Source: Halosegnis longus | Lineage (GTDB): Archaea; Halobacteriota; Halobacteria; Halobacteriales; Haloarculaceae | Length of the DNA stretch: 64,000 nucleotides | Reading direction: 5' to 3' | Assembly: GCF_009663395.1 (NCBI RefSeq) | Contig: NZ_QKNW01000001.1 | Coordinates: 1,240,001-1,304,000, forward strand | In this document: one piece after another, positions 16,987 through 26,181 of the stretch | How positions within the stretch are numbered: the stretch's first letter is position 1 | How the letters are laid out: each line of letters starts with the position of its first letter | Program-made: the position numbers and the translations under genes | Notes under the pieces: generated by a model | Database searches by the model: none | The model's input: only the letters and a program-made list of their open reading frames with translations | Told to the model about the DNA's origin: nothing

Positions 16987-17391
16987 ATGAGCCAGACGAG
17001 CTTCGACGACGACGAGCTGTTCGGTGAGGCGGCCACGGAGATGCGCGCCGAGGTGGAGGACGCCCTCGCCGAGGCGTGGCGCGCGCTCCCCGACCCCGAC
17101 GACGTGTGGGACGTGGACGCCGACAACACGCTCGGGGTGCTGAACGCGCTGAAAGGCGCCCTCGACACCGGCGACGCGACTGAGCATCTGCGCGAGGCGA
17201 AAAAGCAGTTCGTCATCGGCCAGCGCGCCGACGCCTTCGAGGACGGCGACGACCTCGAAGCCGAAATCGAGGAGCTGGAAGCCCTCCTCGGCGACATCGA
17301 GACCGCCCACGAGGAAGCGTCGGACCTCGCCTCGACCCTGCCGGGGCTTCGCGGCGCACTCGACGACGCCGTCGACGACGACAGCGAGTAA
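16987..17391 (+). CDS. Haloarchaeal acidic helical protein (DUF5790-like)
   Basis: 134 residues, very acidic, mostly helical: MSQTSFDDDELFGEAATEMR, LGVLNALKGALDTGDATEHL and a coiled-coil region DDLEAEIEELEALLGDIETA. It resembles a conserved haloarchaeal family of unknown function. ATG 16987 has TTTATATGG about 32 nt upstream. Its stop abuts the convergent creatininase gene. Confidence 0.75.
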   Translation: MSQTSFDDDELFGEAATEMRAEVEDALAEAWRALPDPDDVWDVDADNTLGVLNALKGALDTGDATEHLREAKKQFVIGQRADAFEDGDDLEAEIEELEALLGDIETAHEEASDLASTLPGLRGALDDAVDDDSE

Positions 17392-18099
17392 TCAGCGCGC
17401 GACGACGGCGGCCATCACGTTCGCCAGCGCCGCCGCCGACTCGTCCAGTAGCTCTTCGCCCAGCGCCGCGCTCGCGTCGTTCGGGTCCCCGATGTTGCCC
17501 GACTCGGTGAACGCCTCGAAGTCGTAGGCGATGTTCGTCCCGTCGACGAAGACGCCGAAGTTCTCACCCATCCCCTCGGCCGCCTCGTCGAACCGCTCCT
17601 CGCGCACGAGTTCGGGGTACAGATGCAGCATGAGAGAGGTTTCGACGCCGCCGCCGTGACCGAGCGGCACGTCCGGCGCGACCACGTCGAACCACGTGAA
17701 CGGGACCGCGTAGCCGTCTCCGTCGCGGGTGACGCGACCGCAGAGTTCACGCAGCGCGTCGGTGTTGCCGCCGTGGCCGTTGACGACGACCACGCGGTCG
17801 AAGCTGTCGGCCAGCGACCGGACGCTGTCGCCGACGTAGGCCCGAAAGCTGTCTTCCGTCACCCACATCGTTCCGTCGAAGGCGCGGTGTTCCTCCGCGA
17901 CGCCGACCGGTATCGTCGGCCCGACGACCGCCTCGCCGTCGTAGGCGTCCGCGCCCGCCTCCGCGATGGCTTCAGCCGAGAGGTGGTCAACGCCCAGCGG
18001 TGCGTGGGGACCGTGCTGTTCGGTGCTCCCGACCGGAAGGAGGGCCACGTCGGCGTCGCTGTCCCGCGCGTCCGTCCACGACTGCTCGCTCAGCTTCAT
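17392..18099 (-). CDS. Creatininase family amidohydrolase (possible ArfB-type deformylase)
   Basis: 235 residues with the metal-binding motifs of the family: LLPVGSTEQHGPHAPLGVD, VVNGHGGNTDALRELCG and GHGGGVETSLMLHLYPE (glutamate ligand). Archaeal members include ArfB, the formamide hydrolase of riboflavin/F420 synthesis, and this is a plausible role here. Start ATG 18099 (MKLSEQSWTDARDS). A much longer open frame upstream is antisense to rpaC and is not used. Confidence 0.85.
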   Translation of the reverse strand: MKLSEQSWTDARDSDADVALLPVGSTEQHGPHAPLGVDHLSAEAIAEAGADAYDGEAVVGPTIPVGVAEEHRAFDGTMWVTEDSFRAYVGDSVRSLADSFDRVVVVNGHGGNTDALRELCGRVTRDGDGYAVPFTWFDVVAPDVPLGHGGGVETSLMLHLYPELVREERFDEAAEGMGENFGVFVDGTNIAYDFEAFTESGNIGDPNDASAALGEELLDESAAALANVMAAVVAR

Positions 18100-18140
18100 A
18101 CCGTATTCCCGACCACTGCGAGCAAGAAGCCGACGATTCC

Positions 18141-19586
18141 TCAGAAGAGTTCGTCGGCGTGAATCGTCCCGTCCTCGTCGCTCCCGCGGACGGTCACCTC
18201 CTGTCCCAGCCGGACCTCCTCGCTCGTCACGACCGTCCGGGCCTCCTCGCCGTTGTCGAGCATCACGGGGTCGCCCGTCTGGACGACCGTGCCGGTGAAC
18301 TCGACGGTGTCGCCGGCCGCCGCGGCCGAGCCGTCGTCTCCGGTCGCGTCCTCCGTGGTCGATTCGTCGCCCGCCGACGGCTCGGAGTCGGACGCTTCGT
18401 CGGAATCGCCGGCGAACGCGCCGAGACCGGTCTCGCTCGCTTCCTGTTCCTCTTTCTCGACGGCTCCCGACGCGGCGGTCGCCCCGTCTTCGAGCAGCGA
18501 GACGGTCGACTGCCAGCCGGCGGAGGCTTCGAGGTCGTCCTGCCAGCCGTCCTGAATCTCCACGTCGGTACAGGAGACCTCGTCGCCGGGCGCGATATCG
18601 AGGTCGGCCTTCTCGCCCCAGAGTGCGACCCGGATGTCGCCCGTCCCGTCCTGCACGCGGATGTTCCGGACCTGTCCCTCGCTGCCGTCGTCGCGGTCGA
18701 AGGTGCGTTTCGGGTCCGCGGAGCGAACGACGCCGGCGATATCGACGGTCTCGTCCATCTCCACGTCGGCGATGTCGGTCGTCTCGGGGACGTACTGCAC
18801 GTCGTCGTCGGTCTCCTCGACCGCGCCGCGGTCCCCGACGTGGAGTTCGAGCGAGCCGTCCCGCTCCCGGACGTAGCCGTCGATGACCTCGACGGTCGTG
18901 CCGGGTTCGAGCTCCTCGGCGCGGGCGGCTTGGTCGTCCCAGAGGGTGACGCGGACGCGGCCCGTCTCGTCGCCGAGGGTGAGATTCGACACGCGGCCCT
19001 CGCTGCCGTCGTCGCGGTCGAAGGTGCGGACGGTGTCGGTCGAGAGGACGCGCCCGAGCAGGTTCACGTCCGACTGGCCGATGGTGAGCGCCTCGATGGC
19101 CGAATCGTCGCCCACGTCCACGTCGATAGTGGCCTCGGCGTCCCCCTCGACGCGGTTGGCGCTGACCTCGAGGCCGTTGTACCCTTCCTTCGGGCGGCCG
19201 CTGATGCGGAGCACCTGGCCGGCTTCGAGTTTCTCCTCCGCGGCGGTGGCGTCCTCGTCCCACAGCGCGACGCGGACGCGGCCCGTCTCGTCTGCCACCT
19301 CGATGTTACACACCTGTCCGTCCTCGCCCTCGTCGCGCTCGAAGGTGCGGATGTCGCCGACGGACAACACCTTTGCTAAGAACTTCACCTCCTCCATGCC
19401 GGGTTCGATGTCGGCGATGCCCTCGACTTCCCCCTCGGTGAGTTCGTGTGCGAGCAGCATGGCCGCGGTCTCCTCGTCGGCGAGCCCGCCCATCTGCTCG
19501 ACCTTCGCCTCCACCGCCTCCTCGAACTCTTCGAGGGAAACGTCCTCGGCATCGAGGTCCTCGTAGACCTCCTCGATGTCGCTCAT
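18141..19586 (-). CDS. rpaC: Replication protein A, multi-OB-fold single-stranded DNA-binding protein
   Basis: 481-residue RPA-like protein. After an N-terminal helical domain (YEDLDAEDVSLEEFEEAV) come three clear OB folds, each marked by the repeat RTFxRDxGxxGxVxNI followed by DETGRVRVALWD. A weaker fourth OB fold (TVEFTGTVVQTGDPVMLDNG) follows a Ser/Asp/Glu-rich linker. This is the domain plan of the haloarchaeal RpaC needed for DNA replication and repair. ATG 19586 fits a TTAATC box 32 nt upstream better than ATG 19601. Confidence 0.93.
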   Translation of the reverse strand: MSDIEEVYEDLDAEDVSLEEFEEAVEAKVEQMGGLADEETAAMLLAHELTEGEVEGIADIEPGMEEVKFLAKVLSVGDIRTFERDEGEDGQVCNIEVADETGRVRVALWDEDATAAEEKLEAGQVLRISGRPKEGYNGLEVSANRVEGDAEATIDVDVGDDSAIEALTIGQSDVNLLGRVLSTDTVRTFDRDDGSEGRVSNLTLGDETGRVRVTLWDDQAARAEELEPGTTVEVIDGYVRERDGSLELHVGDRGAVEETDDDVQYVPETTDIADVEMDETVDIAGVVRSADPKRTFDRDDGSEGQVRNIRVQDGTGDIRVALWGEKADLDIAPGDEVSCTDVEIQDGWQDDLEASAGWQSTVSLLEDGATAASGAVEKEEQEASETGLGAFAGDSDEASDSEPSAGDESTTEDATGDDGSAAAAGDTVEFTGTVVQTGDPVMLDNGEEARTVVTSEEVRLGQEVTVRGSDEDGTIHADELF

Positions 19587-19725
19587 AGTTACAGATTCCA
19601 TGTGAGGGTCGCGATTAAGGATTGTCGTTGGTTGACGGTCACGCGGGGTGTGGCGCGGCCTCCCGTATCAACCTCCGGTCGGGGAATCGCAAGCCCTTTA
19701 GCCGAAACCGCGAATTGATAGGTAA

Positions 19726-19798
19726 GTCCGGTTAGGGTAGTGGACTATCCTCTTGGCTTGCGGAGCCAGGGACCAGCGTTCAAATCGCTGACCGGACG
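19726..19798 (+). tRNA. tRNA-Arg (GCG)
   Basis: Acceptor GTCCGGT pairs with ACCGGAC (19791-19797). The anticodon stem CTTGGC/GCCAGG encloses the loop TTGCGGA with anticodon GCG. The T arm is CAGCG-TTCAAAT-CGCTG. No CCA is encoded and no intron is seen. Unlike three other tRNAs in the window, no hairpin repeat follows it. Confidence 0.92.
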
Positions 19799-19921
19799 TA
19801 CTGTTACACGCCGAGCCGCTGGACTCCGTTTCGGTGTGCGTCTATTTGTCACAGTAGCGACCGCTATCCGAACAGTGGCCACATATCACGACTCTTGTGA
19901 GGCGACTGTCGAGACGCACGT

Positions 19922-20683
19922 ATGGCACAGACCGCCATCGAGTCGCTGGACGACGCCCGCGAGACCCTCCGGGAGGAGCGCCGTCGGGTCGCCGACGAGC
20001 GCGAGGCGTTCGACCGCTTCGCCCACCTGCTGGCCGGCGTCGAAGCCGAGACGCCGACCGCAGACACCGGGTCGCGCGCGCTCCTCGTCGACGGGGGTGC
20101 GTCGGCCGGCGCGCGTGCCGTCCGCGACCACTACCGGTCGACCGTGATGTCGGTCCCCCACTACGACAGCGACTACGGCGACAGCTACCGGGAGAGTCTC
20201 GCCATCGAGTTCGGTCCCGACGTGGCTGCCGCCCTCGATTCCGGCTTCGACGCCCGGACGAAACAGGCCGTCCACGCCGCGGCCCGCGACGCTCACGCCG
20301 ACCGCGACCGGTTCGTCGACGCCCTCGACGGGGAGGCCGTTGCACTCGCGAATCACCGAGAGCGCTGTCTCGCCATCGCCGAGGAGTGTCTCGATATCGC
20401 CGACGAGGCGCGCGACTGTGCGGACTACGGCACGCTCGACGCGCTCCGTACCCGGTGTCTCACCCTCGAAGCCGACTGTGACGACCTCGCCGGCGAGCGC
20501 CAGCGGGCGGTTCGTGCCTGCCGCGTCGACCTCGGTCTCCCTGACGCCTACCCGAACCTCCAGGAGTATCTGTACGCCCCGCTCGGTGTCGATTACCCCG
20601 TCCTCGCCGCGACGACCGACATCGCCGCCCGACTGCGCGACTGCCGGCAGACCGTCGAGCGTCGGCTCGCGCTCGCGAGCTAG
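19922..20683 (+). CDS. Haloarchaeal coiled-coil protein (DUF7260-like)
   Basis: 253 residues. The N-terminus is a long charged helix, DDARETLREERRRVADEREA, followed by FDRFAHLLAGV, and the rest is helical and acidic with several cysteines (about eight). It resembles a haloarchaeal family of unknown function whose members start with such a helix. It starts 123 bases after tRNA-Arg and is followed 40 bases later by a DUF309 gene on the same strand. Confidence 0.7.
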   Translation: MAQTAIESLDDARETLREERRRVADEREAFDRFAHLLAGVEAETPTADTGSRALLVDGGASAGARAVRDHYRSTVMSVPHYDSDYGDSYRESLAIEFGPDVAAALDSGFDARTKQAVHAAARDAHADRDRFVDALDGEAVALANHRERCLAIAEECLDIADEARDCADYGTLDALRTRCLTLEADCDDLAGERQRAVRACRVDLGLPDAYPNLQEYLYAPLGVDYPVLAATTDIAARLRDCRQTVERRLALAS

Positions 20684-20723
20684 CGACGACCGACGTTTTC
20701 AGCCTCCGGCCCGACGGGTCGAT

Positions 20724-21335
20724 ATGGACGTTCCGCTCGCCGACCGACTCCGCGCCGGGGTCGCCGTGTTCAACGCCGGCCACTACCACGCCGCCCACGA
20801 CGCGTGGGAACCGCCCTACCGCGAGGCGACCGGCGACCGGCGCGCGTATCTGCAGGGGCTCATCCAGTTTGCCGCCGCCGCCCACCACGTCACGACCGGC
20901 AACCGCGAGGGGGCACAGGGACTCGCCGACAGCGCGCTCGAATACCTCGACGGCCACGAGGGTGAAATCGACCTCGCGCCCGTCCGCGCCTGGCTCACCG
21001 CCTGTCGCGACGACTACGACCGCGTCGACGGCACGCGCCCGCCGGACCTCTCGTATGCGGGCGAGCGACTCGACGTGCGCGACCTCCAGTATCCCGCCGT
21101 GGCGGTGGCTGCGCCCCTCGTCGCCGGGGCGACCGGCTACGACGCCGACCTGCTCGACGCGGGAGCCGAGTTCGCCCTCGCCGACCTCCCCGACGAGCCG
21201 AGCAGCCCCTTCGTCACGCTCGTGCTCGATTTCCTCCACGGGGAACGGCGGGGCGTCATCGTCCACCGACTCGACCAGCACGTCACCCGCAGACAGGCCC
21301 GCGAGGACGACGTTGCGGGCCTGTTCGACCCGTGA
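20724..21335 (+). CDS. DUF309 domain protein
   Basis: 203 residues. The DUF309 core sits at the N-terminus: AGVAVFNAGHYHAAHDAWEP, YLQGLIQFAAAAHHVTTGNR (HxxxHxxxE-like with a YLQG/IQ motif). The C-terminal half has a VTLVLDFLHGERRGVIVHRL helix region. Function is unknown; the conserved histidines suggest a metal site. Its stop overlaps the following GTG start by four bases. Confidence 0.85.
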   Translation: MDVPLADRLRAGVAVFNAGHYHAAHDAWEPPYREATGDRRAYLQGLIQFAAAAHHVTTGNREGAQGLADSALEYLDGHEGEIDLAPVRAWLTACRDDYDRVDGTRPPDLSYAGERLDVRDLQYPAVAVAAPLVAGATGYDADLLDAGAEFALADLPDEPSSPFVTLVLDFLHGERRGVIVHRLDQHVTRRQAREDDVAGLFDP

Positions 21336-22051
21336 GCGAGTGCGTCGTCTGCGGCGATTCCGTCTCGGTGAGCGACGCCTGCGTCCACTGTGGCGCGCCG
21401 GTGTGTGCAACCCACCGCGACCCCGCCGCCCACGACTGTCCCGGCGTCGAGAGCGACAGCGACCGGTGGTACACGGACCCCGACGCCGGCCGCGTCGGAG
21501 CCGGGTCCGGCGAGTCGACCGGGGCGGGAGCGAGGGGAGCCGACCTCTCGAACCCGCGACGGGTGGCGGTCAGCGTCCTCGCCGTCGTCGCCGTCGCGCT
21601 CGTCGGAACCGCACTCCTGGCTGCGACGACCGGCCCGCTCGCGTTCGATGAATCACAAGCCGAATCGCGCATCGTCGCCGAGACGAACGAGGTGCGAAGC
21701 GAGCGCGGGCTGGGGCCGCTGGCCGGAAACGCCTCGCTTGCACGGGTCGCACGGGCACACAGCGCGGATATGGCCCGACAGGAGTACGTGGGCCACGTCG
21801 CGCCGAACGGCTCGACGCCGGCCGACCGGCTCGACCGCTTCGGCGTCGACTGCTACGCGGCAGAGAACATCTACTACACCGAGCAGGGGGGACTGCTCGT
21901 CACCGAGGGGACCTACGCAGAGCGCACGGTCCAGGAGTGGCTCGACTCGCCGCCACACCGCGAGACGCTGCTCGATTCCGGCGCCACCCGACAGGGTATC
22001 GGGCTGGTGCGGGCGAACGGCCACATCTACGTGACGCAGCTGGTGTGTTAG
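21332..22051 (+). CDS. Membrane-anchored CAP/SCP domain protein with N-terminal zinc finger
   Basis: 239 residues from GTG 21332. Residues 1-40 form an AN1/B-box-like zinc finger, CVVCGDSVSVSDACVHCGAP followed by CATHRDPAAHDC. A membrane helix follows (VAVSVLAVVAVALVGTALLA), then a CAP domain: NEVRSERGLGPLAGNASLAR, AHSADMARQEYVGHVAPNG, YAAENIYY, VQEWLDSPPHRETLL. The CAP domain probably faces outside. The four-base overlap with the DUF309 gene indicates one operon. Confidence 0.88.
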   Translation: MSECVVCGDSVSVSDACVHCGAPVCATHRDPAAHDCPGVESDSDRWYTDPDAGRVGAGSGESTGAGARGADLSNPRRVAVSVLAVVAVALVGTALLAATTGPLAFDESQAESRIVAETNEVRSERGLGPLAGNASLARVARAHSADMARQEYVGHVAPNGSTPADRLDRFGVDCYAAENIYYTEQGGLLVTEGTYAERTVQEWLDSPPHRETLLDSGATRQGIGLVRANGHIYVTQLVC

Positions 22052-22097
22052 CTTCGCCGGGCGAGTCACCTTTGCCGCTCGCGGGTGAGTTTCACGC

Positions 22098-22922
22098 GTG
22101 GACACCTTCGATATTGGCGGCGACCTGACGGTGAACAGACTCGGCTTCGGTGCGATGCGGCTCTGCGGTGCGGACATCATCGGCCGGCCGGACGACGAGG
22201 CGAACGCCCGCGCGGTCGTCGAGCGCGCACTCGAACTCGGCGTCGACTTCATCGACACCGCAGACTCCTACGGGCCGGGGACGAGCGAGCGCATCCTCCG
22301 GGAGGCGGGCGCGCCCGAGGATGCCGTCGTCGCGACGAAAGCCGGACTCCTGCGCGAGTCGGGCGGCGACTGGATACCCCACGGCGACCCCGACTACATC
22401 CGGAATCAGGTGCTCGTCTCCCGCGACCGACTCGGCGTCGACACCATCGACCTGTATCAGTTCCACCGGCCCGACCCGGACACCGACTTCGAGGCGTCCG
22501 TCGAGACGTTCGCGGAGCTGAAAGACGACGGCTTCATCGACCACGTCGGCCTCTCGAACGTGACCGTCGAGCAGCTGGAGACGGCCCGCGACATCGTCGA
22601 CATCGCGACGGTGCAAAACCAGTACAACGTCGCGCACCAGCCCGACGAGGACGAGCGCGTCCTCGACGCCTGCGAGGAGTACGACGTTGGCTTCATCCCG
22701 TGGTTCCCGCTCGCGGCGGGCGACCTCGACGAGGTGGAGGGTATCGACGAGATCGCCGACGCACACGACGCCTCCCGGTATCAGGTGGCGCTGGCGTGGA
22801 CGCTCCACCGGTCTGACGTGATGCTCCCGATCCCGGGCACGTCGAGCGTCGACCACCTCGAAGCCAACGTCGCGGCCGGCGACATCGACCTCTCGGCCGA
22901 CGAGATGGCGCGGCTCGGGTAG
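22098..22922 (+). CDS. Aldo/keto reductase
   Basis: 274 residues from GTG 22098. The catalytic tetrad is present: Asp and Tyr in FIDTADSYGPGTSE, Lys in VVATKAGLL and His in YQFHRPDPD. The NADPH-binding end reads MLPIPGTSSVDHLEANVAA. It resembles oxidoreductases of the AKR superfamily that act on small carbonyls. The physiological substrate is not indicated by its neighbours. Confidence 0.92.
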   Translation: MDTFDIGGDLTVNRLGFGAMRLCGADIIGRPDDEANARAVVERALELGVDFIDTADSYGPGTSERILREAGAPEDAVVATKAGLLRESGGDWIPHGDPDYIRNQVLVSRDRLGVDTIDLYQFHRPDPDTDFEASVETFAELKDDGFIDHVGLSNVTVEQLETARDIVDIATVQNQYNVAHQPDEDERVLDACEEYDVGFIPWFPLAAGDLDEVEGIDEIADAHDASRYQVALAWTLHRSDVMLPIPGTSSVDHLEANVAAGDIDLSADEMARLG

Positions 22923-22973
22923 TCAGACGCACGTCCGACTCGATTTTTTGTCCGCCGGGGCGCGAGTAGGGGT

Positions 22974-23702
22974 ATGACACGGTTCGTCGGGGCACACTGG
23001 ACGCGCGAGGGCTGGGTGGCGGTCGCCTTCGCCGACGGCTACGAGTCCACGACGGTGTACGCCGAGATTGGACAACTGTGGGGTGACCTCGAAGAGACGG
23101 CAGAGCGCATCCTCGTCGACGTGCCGATCGGACTCATCGAGGAGGGGGACCCGACCCGGGAGCCGGATGAACTCACCAGACGCGTCGTCGGTCCACAGGC
23201 CGACGAGGTCCGGACCCCGCCCGTTCGGGAGGCGACGCGCAAGCGACGGTATCCGGCCGCGACGAGGGTAATGGAGCGGAAAACCGGCCAGTCGCTCTCG
23301 GAGGCGGCCTTCGCCGCCAGTGAACCGATTGCCGCGGTCGATGAACTACTGCAGGAGGTCCCCGAGACGCGTGCGGTGTTCGGCGAGTCACATCCCGAAC
23401 TCTGCTTTCGCGCGTTCGCCGGCGAGCCGCTGGAGTACGACCGTCGCCACGCCGGCGGCTACGCCGAGCGGATGCGCGCGCTCGCGGAGTTCGACCACGA
23501 CGCGCCGCCGACGGTGCAGTCGGCCGCGGAGGCCGTCGCCGGCCACCCTGTTCGTATCGAGGCGGTGTTGGATGCGCTCGCGCTCGGGTACACCGCCCGC
23601 CCCGGGGACGACCCGCTCCGGACGCTTCCGGCGGAGCCAGCGACGGACGCGACGGGGTTGGAACTGTGTCACTACTATCGCGGGACCGACCCGTTGGCGT
23701 GA
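22974..23702 (+). CDS. DUF429 family protein
   Basis: 242 residues. An RNase H-like start, RFVGAHWTREGWVAVAFADG, then VDVPIGLIEEG, ELTRRVVGPQADEVRTPPVR, VFGESHPELCFRAFAG and a late AVLDALALGYTA: the acidic positions expected of the DUF429 nuclease-like fold. Enzymatic activity is undemonstrated for the family. ATG 22974 follows a short AT-rich box. Confidence 0.85.
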   Translation: MTRFVGAHWTREGWVAVAFADGYESTTVYAEIGQLWGDLEETAERILVDVPIGLIEEGDPTREPDELTRRVVGPQADEVRTPPVREATRKRRYPAATRVMERKTGQSLSEAAFAASEPIAAVDELLQEVPETRAVFGESHPELCFRAFAGEPLEYDRRHAGGYAERMRALAEFDHDAPPTVQSAAEAVAGHPVRIEAVLDALALGYTARPGDDPLRTLPAEPATDATGLELCHYYRGTDPLA

Positions 23703-23744
23703 GCCGCGGCTGGTCGGCGTGAAAAAACGAAGAAAGTCGTCAGT

Positions 23745-23939
23745 TTACAGTCGGGTGACGTTCGTCGCGCGCGGGCCCTTCTCGGCCTGCTCGATGTCGA
23801 ACTCCACTTCCTGTCCCTCTTCGAGGTCCGGACCGCCGACGTCCTCCATGTGGAAGAACACGTCCTCGTCTGCGTCCTCGGTGTCGATAAAGCCGTAGCC
23901 GCCGGTGTCGTTGAAGAAATCAACCTTACCTTGTGCCAT
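23745..23939 (-). CDS. cspA: Cold-shock domain protein
   Basis: 64 residues, one CSD beta-barrel. RNP1-like GYGFIDTEDADEDVFFHMED, with KVDFFNDTGG before it, and the end GPRATNVTRL. It binds single-stranded RNA/DNA as an RNA chaperone. It is much more acidic than bacterial CspA, as usual for halophiles. A short gene with its own promoter region, divergent from the next gene. Confidence 0.95.
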   Translation of the reverse strand: MAQGKVDFFNDTGGYGFIDTEDADEDVFFHMEDVGGPDLEEGQEVEFDIEQAEKGPRATNVTRL

Positions 23940-24033
23940 ACACCAGTCTCTGTCTTCCCACAGATAAGGCTGCGGATTCACGCCCCAAACCGTGTGAGGT
24001 ATTCTCTTGACCCTCCCTCTCGGAGTATGGCGC

Positions 24034-24561
24034 ATGCTCCGTCGGCTCCGCGCTACCGCCCCCGCCGGTCTCGTCCCGCTCGCGTGGCTGTTCACCCTTG
24101 CTGCCGCCCGCGGGTGGATTTCGACCCGAACCGTCGCCATCGGGCTCGGCGTGATGGCGACGCTGCTCGCGGTGTTTGCCGTCCTGTCGGCTCGCGAGAT
24201 GGCCCACTCTCGCGTGCTCCGGGCGTGGCTCGCCGTCGTCGTCGGTGGCTTCTTCCTGACCGCAGCGGGGCTGTACGCCGTCACGACGGCACAGCCACAG
24301 GTCGCGCGGTTCGCCGTCGCCGGCTGGATGCTCCTGCCCGCGATGGGACTGGTCTTCACCGGTCGGTTCGACGTGCCCTACGCGCGTGCGCATACGCTCG
24401 GTGGGTTCCTCGCCGGCGCTGGGACGGTCGCCTTTCTCGCCGCCGCCGACATCGCCGTGCTTGCTGGATTCGCGTGGGAAGCAGTCACCAGTGGTGGAAT
24501 TGTCCTCGTCGCCGTCGGACAGACCGCCGGAATTCTCGCCGCGACGCTCGGCGAGTCGTGA
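24034..24561 (+). CDS. Hypothetical multi-pass membrane protein
   Basis: 175 residues from ATG 24034 (MLRRLRATAPAGL). Five or six hydrophobic segments: LVPLAWLFTLAAARG, TVAIGLGVMATLLAVFAVLS, VLRAWLAVVVGGFFLTAAGL and so on. A TTGACCC-type AT pocket lies upstream. No motif points to a function. It runs convergently into the PPC-repeat protein gene. Confidence 0.65.
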   Translation: MLRRLRATAPAGLVPLAWLFTLAAARGWISTRTVAIGLGVMATLLAVFAVLSAREMAHSRVLRAWLAVVVGGFFLTAAGLYAVTTAQPQVARFAVAGWMLLPAMGLVFTGRFDVPYARAHTLGGFLAGAGTVAFLAAADIAVLAGFAWEAVTSGGIVLVAVGQTAGILAATLGES

Positions 24562-24562
24562 G

Positions 24563-26110
24563 CTACCGTTCTTCGACGGCGAGCGTGTAGACGCCCGTCG
24601 CGCTCCCGGTGTAGCTGCCCGCCCAGACGGTGTACGCGCCGTCGCTCGGGAGCGTCGCCGTGAGTTCACTCGCCTCGGCGGCGGGGCTGTCGTCGCTCCC
24701 CACGACGGAACCGTCGGGACCGACGAGCACGAGGAACGAATCGAACACGTCTGTCCCCATCACCACACGAACCCCATCGTCCGCCTTCCCGGTGAGTGTG
24801 ACCGGCTCGGCCAACCCGTCACGAACCGGGTCCGACGGGTCGTCTGCGTCGACGTAGCCGACCGCCCACGTCCCCGGCTCGATTGACCGGAGGTCGCGCG
24901 TCGAGCCCGGTACCGCGCCGTGTTTCGCGAGCGAGAGCTCGTACGCGCCGGTGTCGTCGCCGCTGTACGTTCCCGCCCACGCCGTGTAGACGCCGTCGTC
25001 GGGCAACACCGTCTCGATGCGGCTGTTCGTCCCCGCGCCGGAGTCGTCGTCGGTCGCGACCGCCGTCCCCTGCTCGTCGACGAGCACGAGATATGTGTCG
25101 ACGGCCTCCGAGGTGAGGTCGAGCCGTATCCAGTCGTTTCGGTTCCCCTCGAAGGTGACCGGCTCGGCGACGCCGTACCGGACGGGGTCGCGGCGGTCGC
25201 TCCGGTCGATTTCACCCTCGCGGGTCTGTCCGTACGCGATGGTGTGGAGGTTCTCGCCGCCCGCGTAGCTCCCGGTCTGTTCCAGCGTGAGTTCGTAGTC
25301 GCCGAGCCGCGCCGAGTCGTGCGTGCCGACCCAGAGCCGGTACTCGCCGTCCGCCGGGAGCACGGTCTCGATGCGGGTGGTGTTCGTGTCGTCGTTCTCG
25401 GTCACGTCGACGGTGCTCCCGTCGGGACCGACGAGCAGGAGGAACGGGTTGAGGTCGTCCGAGACGACGAGCGCGAGAATCTCGTCGCCCTCGCTCCCGT
25501 CGAAGTCGCGGGGCGTCGCGACGTTCCCGAACACCGGGTCGGTGTGTTGACCGGTCACCGTGCCCGTGGTGCGCGTTCCGTAGCCAATCGCCTCGCCCTC
25601 GACGCGCTCGCCGGTCTGCCGGAGACTCAGCGTGTACTCGCCCGTCGCGGAGCCGTCCCGTGACCCGACCCAGATGGTGTACTCGCCGTCGGTCGGCAGT
25701 CGGAGTTCCAGCCGTGCGCGCTCGTCGGTCGCGCTCTGGCCGACGAGTTTCCCGTCGGGGCCGGTGACGACGAGTCGCGCGTCGAACGCCTGACTCGCGG
25801 CCTCGACTGCGATTCGGTCGCCTGCACTCCCGGCGACTGAGACCGGTTCTGCGAGTCCGTCGTGCTCGGGGTCGCGCTCGTCGCCGGCGTCGACGGTCCC
25901 CTGTACCGTCTCGCCGTACTCGATGGCGCGCTGGTCGGCCGGCACGGGTGTCGGCGTCGCCGTCTCGGCTTCGCTCGTGTTCGACCCGCCGGGAATCGAC
26001 CCCGGCGACCCGCCGAGTCCCGCCGCTCCGAGTGCGAGCGCGGCTATCCCGCCCGCCTGGAGCAGTCGCCGCCGCGAGGTGGACCCCTCGTCGCTGTCGG
26101 CTGGTGTCAT
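24563..26110 (-). CDS. Tat-secreted protein with four PPC-type beta-sandwich repeats
   Basis: 515 residues. A twin-arginine signal, STSRRRLLQAGGIAALALGA, then a Thr/Pro linker and four tandem repeats of about 110 residues. Each repeat has a GLAEPVTL...-like start, a DxxLVLVGPDGS strand and a closing LPxDGxYTxWxGxxxGxxTGxYxLxL. These are bacterial pre-peptidase C-terminal domains, normally found on secreted proteases or surface proteins. No protease domain is present, so a binding or scaffold role outside the cell is more likely. Confidence 0.85.
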   Translation of the reverse strand: MTPADSDEGSTSRRRLLQAGGIAALALGAAGLGGSPGSIPGGSNTSEAETATPTPVPADQRAIEYGETVQGTVDAGDERDPEHDGLAEPVSVAGSAGDRIAVEAASQAFDARLVVTGPDGKLVGQSATDERARLELRLPTDGEYTIWVGSRDGSATGEYTLSLRQTGERVEGEAIGYGTRTTGTVTGQHTDPVFGNVATPRDFDGSEGDEILALVVSDDLNPFLLLVGPDGSTVDVTENDDTNTTRIETVLPADGEYRLWVGTHDSARLGDYELTLEQTGSYAGGENLHTIAYGQTREGEIDRSDRRDPVRYGVAEPVTFEGNRNDWIRLDLTSEAVDTYLVLVDEQGTAVATDDDSGAGTNSRIETVLPDDGVYTAWAGTYSGDDTGAYELSLAKHGAVPGSTRDLRSIEPGTWAVGYVDADDPSDPVRDGLAEPVTLTGKADDGVRVVMGTDVFDSFLVLVGPDGSVVGSDDSPAAEASELTATLPSDGAYTVWAGSYTGSATGVYTLAVEER

Positions 26111-26181
26111 CGTGTCTCCCTGCGACGATGGCTTCAGAAAAAAGCGTGCAGGGCCGTTTCTTCCGGACAGTAGCCCTCGGC

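Noticed and set aside
17392-19263. 623-residue minus-strand frame covering both creatininase and rpaC regions
   Set aside because: Only the last 235 residues are a real protein; the remainder is an arginine-rich shadow of rpaC in another frame, typical for high GC.
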